A stretch of DNA of 64,000 bases from Terrimonas_B sp041743125. GTDB taxonomy: Bacteria > Bacteroidota > Bacteroidia > Chitinophagales > Chitinophagaceae. Each line of letters begins with the position of its first letter. Position 1 is the stretch's first letter. The stretch covers positions 19,524-83,523 of the forward strand of contig JBGTNK010000033.1 of assembly GCA_041743125.1 (NCBI GenBank). The letters are read 5' to 3'. Made by a program: the position numbers and the translations under genes. Below are positions 9,494-19,056 of the stretch, in pieces. Below the pieces are notes generated by a model that made no database searches, was not told the origin of the DNA, and saw only the letters and a program-made list of their open reading frames with translations.

Positions 9494-11044
9494 TTAACCA
9501 GCCCAGCCTTCCCTGTCAAGGCTTCTGTATTGAATAGCTTCTGCCAGGTGTTCCGGCTTAATTTCCGGGCACTGGGACAGGTCAGCGATCGTTCTTGACA
9601 CTTTCAGAATACGGTCGTATGCCCGGGCTGATAAATTTAATTTTTCCATTGCTGCTTTTAATAAACTGGCTCCTGCCTGGCTGATCACACATATCTCTTT
9701 TAACATCTTACTGCTTATTTGAGCATTGCAATACACACCGGGATTGTTTTTATATCGCTCTGCCTGTATCTCTCTTGCTGCTATAACCCGATTACGTATC
9801 GATGCAGAATTTTCCTGGGTTTTGGAATTGGATAATTCATTAAAAGGAACCGGTGTTACTTCCACATGCAGATCAATACGATCAAGTAAAGGCCCTGAAA
9901 TCTTATTCAGGTATTTCTGGACGGCTCCCGGCGGGCAGGTGCATTCTCTCTCGGGGTGATTATAAAATCCGCAGGGGCAGGGATTCATAGAGGCTATCAG
10001 CATGAAGGAAGCCGGAAAGTCAACAGCCACTTTTGCCCGGGATATGGTCACTCTTCTTTCTTCCATAGGTTGACGCATTACTTCCAATACGGTTCTTTTA
10101 AATTCAGGAAGTTCATCTAAAAATAATACGCCGTTATGTGCTAATGATATTTCTCCAGGTTGGGGAATGCCACCTCCGCCAACTAATGCAACATCTGAAA
10201 TAGTATGATGGGGGGAACGAAATGGTCTTTTAGTAACGAGAGTTGAATTTTCAGGCAGCTTGCCTGCTACAGAATGAATCTTTGTTGTTTCCAACGCTTC
10301 CTGTAAACTAAGCGGTGGAAGTATCGTAGGCAATCTTTTGGCAAGCATTGTTTTTCCGGCCCCGGGAGGACCGATCAGTATGGCGTTATGACCACCGGCC
10401 GCTGCTATTTCCAGGGCTCGTTTTATATTTTCCTGTCCTTTTACATCCGTAAAATCCAGGTCATAGTCCGATTGAGAATTAAAAAATTCTTCTCGGGTAT
10501 TTATTACCACCGGCTGCAAGCCCGTTTCTTCGTTTTCAAAAAAAGTTATCACCTCTTTTATATGCGTTACTCCATATACATGCAGATTGTTGACCATGCC
10601 AGCTTCTTTGGCATTTACAAGCGGAACAATCAATCCCTTAAAACCTTCCTTCCTAGCCTGGATGGCAATAGGCAATGCGCCTTTGATAGCTCTTATTTCA
10701 CCATTGAGACTTAGTTCACCCATGATGACATACTTAGCCAGGGCATCTTTATTTTCCATTTGTTCTGAAGCACCTAAAATGCCCAGAGCAATTGGAAGAT
10801 CGAATGGTGTTCCGCTTTTCTTTATATCGGCAGGAGCCAGGTTTACTACCACTTTGGTTCTTGGCATCTGGTACCCGTTTGTTTTAAACGTGCTTTCAAT
10901 TCTTTGAAGGCTTTCCTTTACTGCATTGTCCGGCAAGCCCACTATCATGGGATCTTTTCCCGATGATGGCAGCCAGTTTACCTCAATAGTTATAGAGATG
11001 GCTTCAACGCCATATACCGCACTGCCAAAGGTTTTTACAAGCAT
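9494..11044 (-). CDS. comM: YifB/ComM-family Mg chelatase-like AAA+ ATPase
   Basis: 516-residue ATPase. In naturally transformable bacteria ComM is a hexameric helicase that promotes branch migration during recombination of incoming DNA. The N-terminal Lon-protease-like (ChlI) domain covers about residues 1-170. The AAA+ core has Walker A GPPGAGKTMLAK near residue 215 and Walker B LFLDELPEF. The C-terminal Mg-chelatase domain contains the cysteine cluster NPCPCGFYNHPERECTCPP. ATG 11044 (MLVKTFGSAVYG) matches the family start; an upstream TTG adds ten unlikely residues. Confidence 0.94.
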   Translation of the reverse strand: MLVKTFGSAVYGVEAISITIEVNWLPSSGKDPMIVGLPDNAVKESLQRIESTFKTNGYQMPRTKVVVNLAPADIKKSGTPFDLPIALGILGASEQMENKDALAKYVIMGELSLNGEIRAIKGALPIAIQARKEGFKGLIVPLVNAKEAGMVNNLHVYGVTHIKEVITFFENEETGLQPVVINTREEFFNSQSDYDLDFTDVKGQENIKRALEIAAAGGHNAILIGPPGAGKTMLAKRLPTILPPLSLQEALETTKIHSVAGKLPENSTLVTKRPFRSPHHTISDVALVGGGGIPQPGEISLAHNGVLFLDELPEFKRTVLEVMRQPMEERRVTISRAKVAVDFPASFMLIASMNPCPCGFYNHPERECTCPPGAVQKYLNKISGPLLDRIDLHVEVTPVPFNELSNSKTQENSASIRNRVIAAREIQAERYKNNPGVYCNAQISSKMLKEICVISQAGASLLKAAMEKLNLSARAYDRILKVSRTIADLSQCPEIKPEHLAEAIQYRSLDREGWAG

Positions 11045-11123
11045 GATTTGAAGATAGAGAAAATGTTTGAACAAAGAGGGCGGGCCGAGGAAGGATGAAA
11101 TGGAAGAAAAATTCCGGGTTCAT

Positions 11124-12713
11124 TTATTTTTTCTCGGTTATATTTCCGGAGAACAATAAGGATAAATTGGGATCCAATGTTATTGTCCTTGTTTTTTCTT
11201 TTACAGGAAAGCTGAAGGTTTCTTCCTGCTTTGATACATTGAAAACTTTTAATTGTTTTCCACCGGAAGTATTAGTCAATTCTATCTCCAGGGGAAAGGA
11301 AAAAGAAGTTTTTTGTAATTGTTTTATACTGACGGATATTTTTTTTTCAGTTGGTAAATAACTCCAGCTAATGGCAAGCTTTGGTATGCCGGCTGTATAT
11401 AACCATTGCTGAAAAAATAAAGACAAATTTTTTCCTGATACCTTTTCAAAAATGGTTTGCATATCTTTTGTGTCGGCATTTTTTCCTGCATAGGCAGAAT
11501 AAAAAGTTTTAATGGCTTTATGGAAAACAGTATCGCCCAATTGACGGCGCAGCATATGAAGAATCCAGCTTCCTTTCTGGTAATTATTGCTATTAAGCAA
11601 GCTCATAAAATTGGGATCGTTGTCAACCACCGCTCTGTTTGATTTATTTGCAAAATCAATAATTTGGTCCCGGTCATCCTTTAACATATACCTGGCGGTA
11701 TCAGCCCCATATTTTTTTTCAAAATAAATAATGGCAAGATAAGTAGCGAATCCTTCGCTAAGCCACAAATGAGCAAAGCTTTTTTCAGTAACCATATTGC
11801 CAAACCATTGATGTGCTATTTCATGTGCCTGGGTATTTTCTGACCGGCCTGACCCATCAACTAAATCCTGGTTGTAAAAAATAGTGTTGGCATTTTCTAA
11901 TCCTCCAAACCGTGTTTTCGATTGTACACTGGCTAATTTTTTATATCCATATTCACCGATATAATTAATAAAAAAGAGGAGTATATCAGTAGCAAGTCCG
12001 AAATCTTTAAATCCAGGCTTTTTATCCTCCGGGTAAACCCAGCTATAAACAGGGATACATTCATTTATCGTTCCTGCAAGCTGCCTGGAAAAATCTGCAA
12101 CCCCTATTACCATTACTTTGGTAGCTACCGCAACATTTTCTTTCCAATAGGTCAGCCTTTTATTTCCGGCCACATTAGTTTCTTCAATAAGTACACCATT
12201 AGCAACCACCTGGTAATGCCCCGGGGCAGTTACCATAAATTCCACCGTGGCCTTATCAGCGGGATCATCCACACAGGGTATCCAGTTGCATCCGCGATCC
12301 GGCCAGTTATCTGCAAAAAAAGTCCGGCGACCAAACTTATTCTTTGATATGATAAGCCCGTCTGCCGGGATGCCTCTATAATCAATAATAAAGGTCCGGG
12401 TTTCCCCCGGGCTTGTTTTACGCGGTAGTGAAATAGAAATAATATCCTGTTGATGTGTATAGGATATATCGCTTTTGTTTTCTTTTATGGAATGAATGAT
12501 CATTCCCTTTCCGGATGATACTGATTTAAGATCTAATTTAAATTGACCGGCAGGTGATAAAAACTTTACTTGGATCTGTGCTTTACCATGGATACTATCT
12601 GATTGGTCAGTTAATGCAATTTCAAAACGATAGTGAACAACATCAATGTTGGGCTGAGCACAGACAAATAGGGTTAATAAAACTAATGGGATTAAAATAA
12701 ATTTTCTTTTCAT
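11124..12713 (-). CDS. Secreted M1-family metallo-aminopeptidase
   Basis: 529-residue zinc aminopeptidase with an N-terminal signal peptide (hydrophobic core about residues 5-18, ending CAQ). The substrate motif GGLENAN is at 270-276. The zinc site HEIAHQW has H297, E298 and H301, and the third ligand is in LWLSEGFATYLA downstream. It is shorter than E. coli PepN and lacks its long C-terminal domain, but keeps a small barrel at the end. Probably trims peptides in the periplasm or outside. Single-gene unit between comM and the MutS-like gene. Confidence 0.92.
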   Translation of the reverse strand: MKRKFILIPLVLLTLFVCAQPNIDVVHYRFEIALTDQSDSIHGKAQIQVKFLSPAGQFKLDLKSVSSGKGMIIHSIKENKSDISYTHQQDIISISLPRKTSPGETRTFIIDYRGIPADGLIISKNKFGRRTFFADNWPDRGCNWIPCVDDPADKATVEFMVTAPGHYQVVANGVLIEETNVAGNKRLTYWKENVAVATKVMVIGVADFSRQLAGTINECIPVYSWVYPEDKKPGFKDFGLATDILLFFINYIGEYGYKKLASVQSKTRFGGLENANTIFYNQDLVDGSGRSENTQAHEIAHQWFGNMVTEKSFAHLWLSEGFATYLAIIYFEKKYGADTARYMLKDDRDQIIDFANKSNRAVVDNDPNFMSLLNSNNYQKGSWILHMLRRQLGDTVFHKAIKTFYSAYAGKNADTKDMQTIFEKVSGKNLSLFFQQWLYTAGIPKLAISWSYLPTEKKISVSIKQLQKTSFSFPLEIELTNTSGGKQLKVFNVSKQEETFSFPVKEKTRTITLDPNLSLLFSGNITEKK

Positions 12714-12768
12714 ATAGAATAAACAAACGAATAATAGAAATAAGCCGGTAAAAGATCAGTTCTGCAAC

Positions 12769-14085
12769 CTATAGGTTCTCCAGCATTTCCACCACTTTCT
12801 CTCTTTTCAAAATTACATATCCTATCCGGTCGTTACTTATTCCATCTTTTAACTGGTAGCTGAACTGCAGCTGATCGTTATCAATAATTGTTTCGAAATA
12901 TTTAAAAGAAATATTGGGAAACTTCCTGAGTTCTTCACCAATTTCATAAAGATGGGTAGAAAGTATAAAGAGAGAATTTTTCATTTTAATAAGACCTTTA
13001 ATAACTGTTATTGAACACTTCATGGCATCCTGCACATTTGTTCCTTTAAAAAGTTCATCTATCAATACCAGCCATTTTTTTCCATTATTTATTTTATCAA
13101 TGGTGTTTTTTATTCGTTGTACCTCGTTAAAGAAAAAACTTTCGCCTTTGGCTATATTATCCACTACATTGATATTACTCAATAGCCCATCAAACAAGGT
13201 AAGCCGCATGGATTCAGCAGGAACTCCCATGCCGACATGCGCCAGAAATACGGACGAGCCAACCGATTTGATCAATGTGCTTTTGCCTGCCATATTAGCT
13301 CCCGTCAGAAAAAGAAAATTATGTTCCGGGTTCATCTGCAGATCATACGCTACGGGTACAGGAATTAATATATGGTAAAGCCCTTTGGCTTCTACCAGCG
13401 GTGACTCCTGTTCAATAAATTCCGGGAATGAAAGATTAAACTTTTTCACCGCCACCGCCATAGAGTACCAGGCATCAAGGCGGCTAAAAATATCTATTAA
13501 TTCAAGAATATTGGTTTTATACTGGTTGCGGAGATAATGCCCAAAATAAAGATTTTGCCGGATAGTGAATTTTGCTGACTTCTTTGTTTCTGAAAGAAGC
13601 TGTAAAGGTTTTTGATTTGTAATTTGTTTTATCCGATTGATGTGTATTCCTATTTTGGAGGGCAGTTCCAAATCTCCCAGTAAAGCAAGTATCTCTTTTA
13701 TTCCCCTGAAAAAATCAGCAAAATGAGGAACAGAATATTTTACCATGGAATAATCTTCGCTGTGGAGCCATTTATATAAAACATTATTGAACGTATTTGG
13801 TTTTTCGCTGATGGGGTCTAGGGAATAATCCAGGAATTTGTCCATTACTAATATCGTGCCATTGGTAATATCGTCAGGCCATTCAGTTACATGTTCCATC
13901 AGGGTGCGGATTACCTTTTGAGTGCCGGTGATTCTTTTCAGATCATCATGCGGCTCGGTAAAAAATTTGCGCAGCCATTGTTTTCCTCCGTTGGTGCGGG
14001 TAAAATTCAATTTATGAAAAATGGAAAATTCCTCTTCCGCATGAAAGATGGAGATATCGTTAAATGAAATGTTATCTATCTGCAT
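12769..14085 (-). CDS. MutS-like ATPase without mismatch-recognition domain
   Basis: 438-residue protein with a MutS core (lever/clamp-like helices, about residues 20-240) and a MutS domain V ATPase. Walker A is TGANMAGKST near residue 262, followed by GMGVPAESMRL, Walker B WLVLIDELFKGTN and the switch STHLYEI. It lacks the N-terminal mismatch-binding domain of MutS1 and the Smr domain of MutS2. This short form is common in Bacteroidota and its role is not established. The start (MQIDNISFNDIS) is a clear ATG. Confidence 0.88.
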   Translation of the reverse strand: MQIDNISFNDISIFHAEEEFSIFHKLNFTRTNGGKQWLRKFFTEPHDDLKRITGTQKVIRTLMEHVTEWPDDITNGTILVMDKFLDYSLDPISEKPNTFNNVLYKWLHSEDYSMVKYSVPHFADFFRGIKEILALLGDLELPSKIGIHINRIKQITNQKPLQLLSETKKSAKFTIRQNLYFGHYLRNQYKTNILELIDIFSRLDAWYSMAVAVKKFNLSFPEFIEQESPLVEAKGLYHILIPVPVAYDLQMNPEHNFLFLTGANMAGKSTLIKSVGSSVFLAHVGMGVPAESMRLTLFDGLLSNINVVDNIAKGESFFFNEVQRIKNTIDKINNGKKWLVLIDELFKGTNVQDAMKCSITVIKGLIKMKNSLFILSTHLYEIGEELRKFPNISFKYFETIIDNDQLQFSYQLKDGISNDRIGYVILKREKVVEMLENL

Positions 14086-14186
14086 GCCCTTTCCCCCCGA
14101 AGGATGTTTTTGATTGGATCATTAAAACGTAAATTATTTTGAACAGTTCAATTTAGCGGTATGATAAATAAAAAAAACAATGGTCC

Positions 14187-15563
14187 CTACCTTTCAAATT
14201 GCAATCTTCTGCCTTTATTAGATTCATCCCATACCGGATTCCATATACCCTTGGTTATTTGTTCCTCCGATCGGCAAAATACCAGGTGCCCGTTAACAAA
14301 AGTATGTGTGATGGCTGCCGGAAATTCGAAATCTGATAAGGGGCTCCACCCACATTTATACAAAATATTTTCCGGAATAACTTTTAAAGAAGAGTTTAAA
14401 TCAACGATAACCAGGTCGGCATAATAACCTTCCCTGATATACCCTCTTTCCCTGATCTGGAAACAATCGGCTACGGCGTGACTCATCTTTTCCACTATTT
14501 TTTCCATGGTGATATAACCTAGTTTGTAATAATAAAGCATTAGCAATATGGAATGCTGCACCAGGGGAAGTCCGGCATGGGCTTTCAGGTACGGTTCATT
14601 TTTTTCCTCCATCGTATGCGGCGCATGGTCAGTTGCTATTACATCGAGTCTGTCATCCAGCAAGGCCTTCCATAATGCCACTTTGTTTGCTGGTGCCTTT
14701 ATCGCCGGGTTACATTTGATCTTATTACCCAATTTTTCATAGTCGTCACTCGTAAAGTGAAGATGGTGAACACATACCTCTGACGTGATCCTTTTATCTT
14801 TTAACGGAACCATATTTCCAAAAAGATGCAATTCCTTTTCGGTACTTATATGTAATATATGCAGGCGGGTATTATATTTTTTTGCAAGCTGCACAGCATA
14901 AAAAGAAGATTCATAACAAGCTTCTTCATTTCTGATCAGCGGGTGGTCCTTTGCCGTTAACTCGCGGTTCTCCGCTTTTATTCTTTCAAGGTTTTGTTTT
15001 ATGATACTTTCTTTTTCACAATGGGTAGCAATAAGTAATTCGCTTTCGCTAAAAACCTTTTCAAGGGTGAGGGGATTATCAACTAATAAATTACCGGTTG
15101 ACGATCCCATGAAAATTTTAATGCCGCAGATGTCTTTCTTTCTTTTATTGGCCCGTAATGCCTCCTCAGCATTTTCATTGGAGGTACCTATATAAAAGGA
15201 ATAATTTGCTAATGCGTGTTGAGAGGCCCTACTATATTTTTCTTCCAGTATCTCTTGCGTAAACGCGGGAGGCACCGTATTAGGCATTTCCATAAAACTA
15301 GTAACACCCCCGGCTATGGCCGCTTTAGCTTCTGTATATATGGTGGCTTTATGAGTTAATCCCGGCTCCCGAAAATGGACCTGGTCATCAATGGCACCTG
15401 GTAAAAGGAATTTACCTTCTCCATTTATTTCAACCACATTGTTGCCAGTTATTGTAATAGCAGGTCCCGTCTTTTCAATACGTCCGTTTTTGATCAGCAC
15501 ATCGCCGGTCTGAATCCTTCCTTCATTGACAATCTGTATGTTTTTTATCAGATATATTTGCAT
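14187..15563 (-). CDS. pyrC: Dihydroorotase, class I
   Basis: 458-residue amidohydrolase that cyclises carbamoyl-aspartate to dihydroorotate in pyrimidine synthesis. The first metal site is DDQVHFREPG (HxR) near residue 65. Further ligands lie in LLIATHCEKE, LHILHISTEKE and the catalytic aspartate motif DVIATDHAPHT. Size and motifs fit the class I/AllB-like dihydroorotases of Bacteroidota; allantoinase is the main alternative but no purine-degradation genes are near. The start codon overlaps a candidate ATG of the divergent outer-membrane gene, leaving very little promoter space. Confidence 0.88.
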   Translation of the reverse strand: MQIYLIKNIQIVNEGRIQTGDVLIKNGRIEKTGPAITITGNNVVEINGEGKFLLPGAIDDQVHFREPGLTHKATIYTEAKAAIAGGVTSFMEMPNTVPPAFTQEILEEKYSRASQHALANYSFYIGTSNENAEEALRANKRKKDICGIKIFMGSSTGNLLVDNPLTLEKVFSESELLIATHCEKESIIKQNLERIKAENRELTAKDHPLIRNEEACYESSFYAVQLAKKYNTRLHILHISTEKELHLFGNMVPLKDKRITSEVCVHHLHFTSDDYEKLGNKIKCNPAIKAPANKVALWKALLDDRLDVIATDHAPHTMEEKNEPYLKAHAGLPLVQHSILLMLYYYKLGYITMEKIVEKMSHAVADCFQIRERGYIREGYYADLVIVDLNSSLKVIPENILYKCGWSPLSDFEFPAAITHTFVNGHLVFCRSEEQITKGIWNPVWDESNKGRRLQFER

Positions 15564-15591
15564 GATCGTTTATCGTTATCCTAAATTACTT

Positions 15592-17337
15592 ATGATGCAA
15601 TTTATAAAAACCCTTGTAAGACTGTTTTTATTTCTTTTCTTCCGTCCCTTTCAGGTTTGTATACTAATTATTACTGGCTTCATTGCATTTCCACTTACAG
15701 GCTTGTCACAATCTACCTACTTACCCCAGGGGGATAAACAAAATATTCTGCTGGAAAGATTGGAGATAAAAGCTGGTACCGATTCAGTATTAAATTTTTC
15801 TAAAACAAAATATTTTAACCGGAGCAAGTATGTAATTAACGGCGTAAAAAGCTATCTCCGGAATGTGGATGAAAGTGAATTATCCAAAGTGGATGCCTAT
15901 AACCTGCAACGACTATACCTGAATAATACAGAGTATCTAACTGACGAGCAAAGAAATAAATATATCAGCAAAAAGCCCTTTTTGAAAAACTTTTATACTT
16001 CTCCGGCCAACTTATATGAAGTACATACCAATGATCTGGATCTTATCATTAACCCGGTTATTCAATATGTGCTATCAAAAGAAAGTAACAATGATCAATC
16101 TCTTTTCCTGAATACAAGAGGACTGACGGTAAGAGGGAAAATTGCAAACAAAATCGGCTTCGCGGCGTACCTTACCGACAACCAGGAAAGAGACCCGGCC
16201 TATGTGCAGCGTTGGGTAAGGGAGAGGAGTGCGGTGCCGGGAAATGGATATTATAAATCATTCAAAAGCGCCGGGGGTTTAGATTATTTTGATGCCCGTG
16301 GCTATTTTACTTTTAACGTAGCCAAATATATTGATGTGGCATTCGGGTATGATAAAAATTTTATCGGTAACGGGTATCGCAGTTTATTCTTAAGTGATTT
16401 TGGAAACAACAACTTATTTCTGAAATTGAACACACGGATTTGGAAATTCAATTACCAGAATTTGTTTATGGAATTGCATAATGCATATGTGAGAGGAGGA
16501 GACAAGTTATTAGATAAGAAATATGCCGTGATGCACCACCTGGACATCAATATTGCCAGGTGGCTGAATGTGGGATTATTTGAAGGAGTAGTTTTTGGCA
16601 GGAAGAACAGGTTTGATTTTTCCTACCTGAATCCTGTCATTTTTTACAGGTCTATAGAACAGCAAAACGGTAGCGATGATAACGCCGTAGCGGGTTTTGA
16701 CTTTAAAGCCAATGTGGCAAAGCGATTCCAGGTTTATGGCCAGTTAATGCTGGATGAATTCAAGTTATCCGAAATCAAAGCTAACAGGGGTTGGTGGGCC
16801 AATAAGTTTGGAATACAACTAGGAGCTAAATACATTGATGCATTTAATATAAAAAATCTGGATTTGCAGATTGAGCATAACCGGGTAAGGCCATTTACCT
16901 ATTCCCACCGTGATTCAGTTGCAAATTATACTCATTACAATCAACCCCTGGCTCATCCGTTAATGGCCAATTTCAGCGAGGTTATAGGCGTATTACGTTA
17001 TCAGCCTGCCCCTAAATGGATCGTTCAGGCAAAAGCGATCGTTTACCAGCAAGGCAGAGATAATGACAGTGTAAGTTATGGTAGTAACATATTTCTGCCC
17101 AGTGCTCCACCCTACAGAACCAGTGATTATGGTTATAGTATTGGTTCGGGCTGGAAGACCAACGTAATATATGGATCCTTCTTGTTGTCATATGAATGGA
17201 AAGAAAACCTGTTTTTGGAATTATTTGCACAATCAAGAAAACAGGAAACTAAATCAGCACCTTTAACTACCCAAAAGAGTACAGTGATTTCTTTTGGTGT
17301 CAGGTGGAATATGCAAAGAAGAGAATTTGATTTTTAA
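15592..17337 (+). CDS. Outer-membrane beta-barrel protein, Wzi/RemB-like
   Basis: About 581 residues. It has a long hydrophobic N-terminal export region (about residues 3-38, ending at GLSQS), then a soluble segment, then many alternating aromatic strands ending in a typical barrel C-terminus (VISFGVRWNMQRREFDF). The strand pattern with FIGNGYRSLFLSDF resembles capsule-assembly Wzi proteins and gliding protein RemB. That assignment is from memory of the family style and is moderate. Start choices are ATG 15592 or 15595; ATG 15562 and a TTG further up overlap the divergent dihydroorotase. Confidence 0.65.
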   Translation: MMQFIKTLVRLFLFLFFRPFQVCILIITGFIAFPLTGLSQSTYLPQGDKQNILLERLEIKAGTDSVLNFSKTKYFNRSKYVINGVKSYLRNVDESELSKVDAYNLQRLYLNNTEYLTDEQRNKYISKKPFLKNFYTSPANLYEVHTNDLDLIINPVIQYVLSKESNNDQSLFLNTRGLTVRGKIANKIGFAAYLTDNQERDPAYVQRWVRERSAVPGNGYYKSFKSAGGLDYFDARGYFTFNVAKYIDVAFGYDKNFIGNGYRSLFLSDFGNNNLFLKLNTRIWKFNYQNLFMELHNAYVRGGDKLLDKKYAVMHHLDINIARWLNVGLFEGVVFGRKNRFDFSYLNPVIFYRSIEQQNGSDDNAVAGFDFKANVAKRFQVYGQLMLDEFKLSEIKANRGWWANKFGIQLGAKYIDAFNIKNLDLQIEHNRVRPFTYSHRDSVANYTHYNQPLAHPLMANFSEVIGVLRYQPAPKWIVQAKAIVYQQGRDNDSVSYGSNIFLPSAPPYRTSDYGYSIGSGWKTNVIYGSFLLSYEWKENLFLELFAQSRKQETKSAPLTTQKSTVISFGVRWNMQRREFDF

Positions 17338-17460
17338 TATCAATATTCCATCGGTTACTACAAAAATTGTTGAAGCTGTAACTCAGGTTCAAAATAAAAA
17401 GAGAATTGACCAGGTATAATATATGTCATGATAACCGAAATGCTGCAGGATAAAAATAAT

Positions 17461-18207
17461 TTACCCTTCAATATGAATGCTGAAAACAATCATTCTTGAT
17501 TTTATTTTATCAAAAACGCTGGAATATTTCAGGCTTTCATCCCGGCTGTGAATATTATTAAGACCGTTGCTTATTTTAATTTCCGGAGAAAAGATGAAAC
17601 TTTCAAAGAAAAAGTTGAAGCCCAGTCCCAATTCAACCCCATAATCATATTTTTTGATCTTCACAAGGTCTTCTGCCTTTTTTGCCCTGGCATTGCTTGC
17701 CAGATCTATGTCACCTTTAATACCTGTCATCATATAAACGCGGAAATTTCCAATCCGGTCTGATTGCAATTTTACCTGGGCAGGAAAAGTGACAATCACA
17801 GATTCTATAGTTTTATTTATATCCGTTTGCCCGCCCTCAGGATGCTTTAGTTTATAAAAGATGTTCCGTTCCGTAAACATCAGTTGAGGATTGAACCGAA
17901 ACTGAAACCTGTCGGATATCCTGGCAGTGGCAAGCAAACCCAAAGCAAAGCCTTTTGAATTAACAGGCTCAGCTATTAATATGCTGTCATTTTGTAAAAA
18001 CCGGGAATCAAGTGAAGTGTGAAATCTCGACATATTAGACCCCAGTGTAATGCCAAAATAATAAGGCTTACTATCATGGTCATATTGGTTCAAATCCCTG
18101 GGCTGGGCCAATAGGGTTTGTGAATACATTAGCCCCCCGATAAGGAAACAGATTCCAAAACTTAATCTTCTTTTAATACGGGCTTTCTTCCTGAGTAAAT
18201 ACAGCAT
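17461..18207 (-). CDS. porT: Type IX secretion assembly protein PorT/SprT-like, outer-membrane barrel
   Basis: 248-residue exported barrel protein. A signal segment spans about residues 16-34 (ending LLAQ), followed by YYFGITLGSNMSRF, strand-rich repeats and a final strand SRMIVFSIHIEG. The order ubiE-porT next to engB is recurrent in Bacteroidota and supports calling it PorT, needed for assembly of the type IX secretion system. Its ATG lies inside the 3' end of ubiE (46-bp overlap), so the two are translationally linked. A generic PorT-fold barrel is the alternative. Confidence 0.8.
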   Translation of the reverse strand: MLYLLRKKARIKRRLSFGICFLIGGLMYSQTLLAQPRDLNQYDHDSKPYYFGITLGSNMSRFHTSLDSRFLQNDSILIAEPVNSKGFALGLLATARISDRFQFRFNPQLMFTERNIFYKLKHPEGGQTDINKTIESVIVTFPAQVKLQSDRIGNFRVYMMTGIKGDIDLASNARAKKAEDLVKIKKYDYGVELGLGFNFFFESFIFSPEIKISNGLNNIHSRDESLKYSSVFDKIKSRMIVFSIHIEG

Positions 18208-18923
18208 ATTCCTAAGCTTAGCAATTTATACCGGGTTTGGGTATAACCTATTTTGTTTAAAATTTCAACTAATTTCTGACGGTCAGGAAAGGCATTCGCT
18301 GATTGGCACAAATACTCATAAGCTTCTTTGTTTTGTTTGAACCACCTTGCTACCTGAGGAGCAATAACACCCATATACAAATTGTAAAAACTGCGTATAG
18401 GTTGTTTAGGTTTCGAAAACTCAAGGATTACCAATTGCCCTCCCGGCTTTAATACCCGGAGTATTTCGTTTAATCCTTTTTCAAGGTTTTCAAAATTCCG
18501 GATGCCAAATGCCACCATTCCCGCATCAAACGTATTTTCCCCGAAATTTATTGTTTCTGCATCTCCGGCTTGTAACCGGATCTTAGGTGCAAGTCCTTCT
18601 TTTACAACCTTACCTTTACCTATTTCAAGCATTTGATTTGATATGTCTATACCCTCCACCCTTTCCGGATTGATCATTTTGCAGGCTAATATGGCCATGT
18701 CGCCTGTTCCGGTTGCAACATCCAATATAGTTTTTGGATTATCTTTTTTCAATAAGCTGATCGCCTTTTTTCGCCAGCCTATATCAGTACGGGCAGAAAG
18801 AAAGCGGTTCATAAAATCATAGCGACTGGCAATGCGGTCAAACATTCCGGCTACTTGTTCTTTCTTACTCCTTACTGAATCTTTTTCGGGGGTGATATGA
18901 TCATGAGGTAGTGAACTGGACAT
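18162..18923 (-). CDS. ubiE: Demethylmenaquinone methyltransferase (UbiE/MenG)
   Basis: 253-residue SAM-dependent methyltransferase making menaquinone, the main respiratory quinone of this phylum. Motif I is ILDVATGTGDMAI and the family signatures are YDFMNRFLSARTDIGWR and FGIRNFENLEKGL. I choose ATG 18923 (MSSSLPHDHITPEK) because a TAACTTTG box ends only 6 bases before it, which would make a leaderless or nearly leaderless mRNA. ATGs at 18950 and 18959 and a TTG at 18992 are longer alternatives. Its 3' end overlaps porT. Confidence 0.93.
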   Translation of the reverse strand: MSSSLPHDHITPEKDSVRSKKEQVAGMFDRIASRYDFMNRFLSARTDIGWRKKAISLLKKDNPKTILDVATGTGDMAILACKMINPERVEGIDISNQMLEIGKGKVVKEGLAPKIRLQAGDAETINFGENTFDAGMVAFGIRNFENLEKGLNEILRVLKPGGQLVILEFSKPKQPIRSFYNLYMGVIAPQVARWFKQNKEAYEYLCQSANAFPDRQKLVEILNKIGYTQTRYKLLSLGICCIYSGRKPVLKED

Positions 18924-18929
18924 GGGCGG

Positions 18930-18937
18930 CAAAGTTA
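18930..18937 (-). promoter_or_regulatory. Candidate -7 box of the ubiE-porT promoter
   Basis: TAACTTTG on the minus strand fits the TAnnTTTG -7 box and sits 6 bases before the chosen ubiE ATG, implying a leaderless or very short-leader transcript. No good TTG -33 box is seen at the right distance, so this is weaker than the atpD promoter. The divergent engB gene has a similar TAACTTG at 19043-19049. Confidence 0.4.
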
Positions 18938-19056
18938 AGGGGGTTTGCATTTTATTCATAAACTGATAGACGTATTTGACCAATATTTTCAAGTATTCAT
19001 TTAGTTCAATTTCTCATTAGGCTGATTCTTCCGTTCATCCGTTAACTTGCAGCTAT

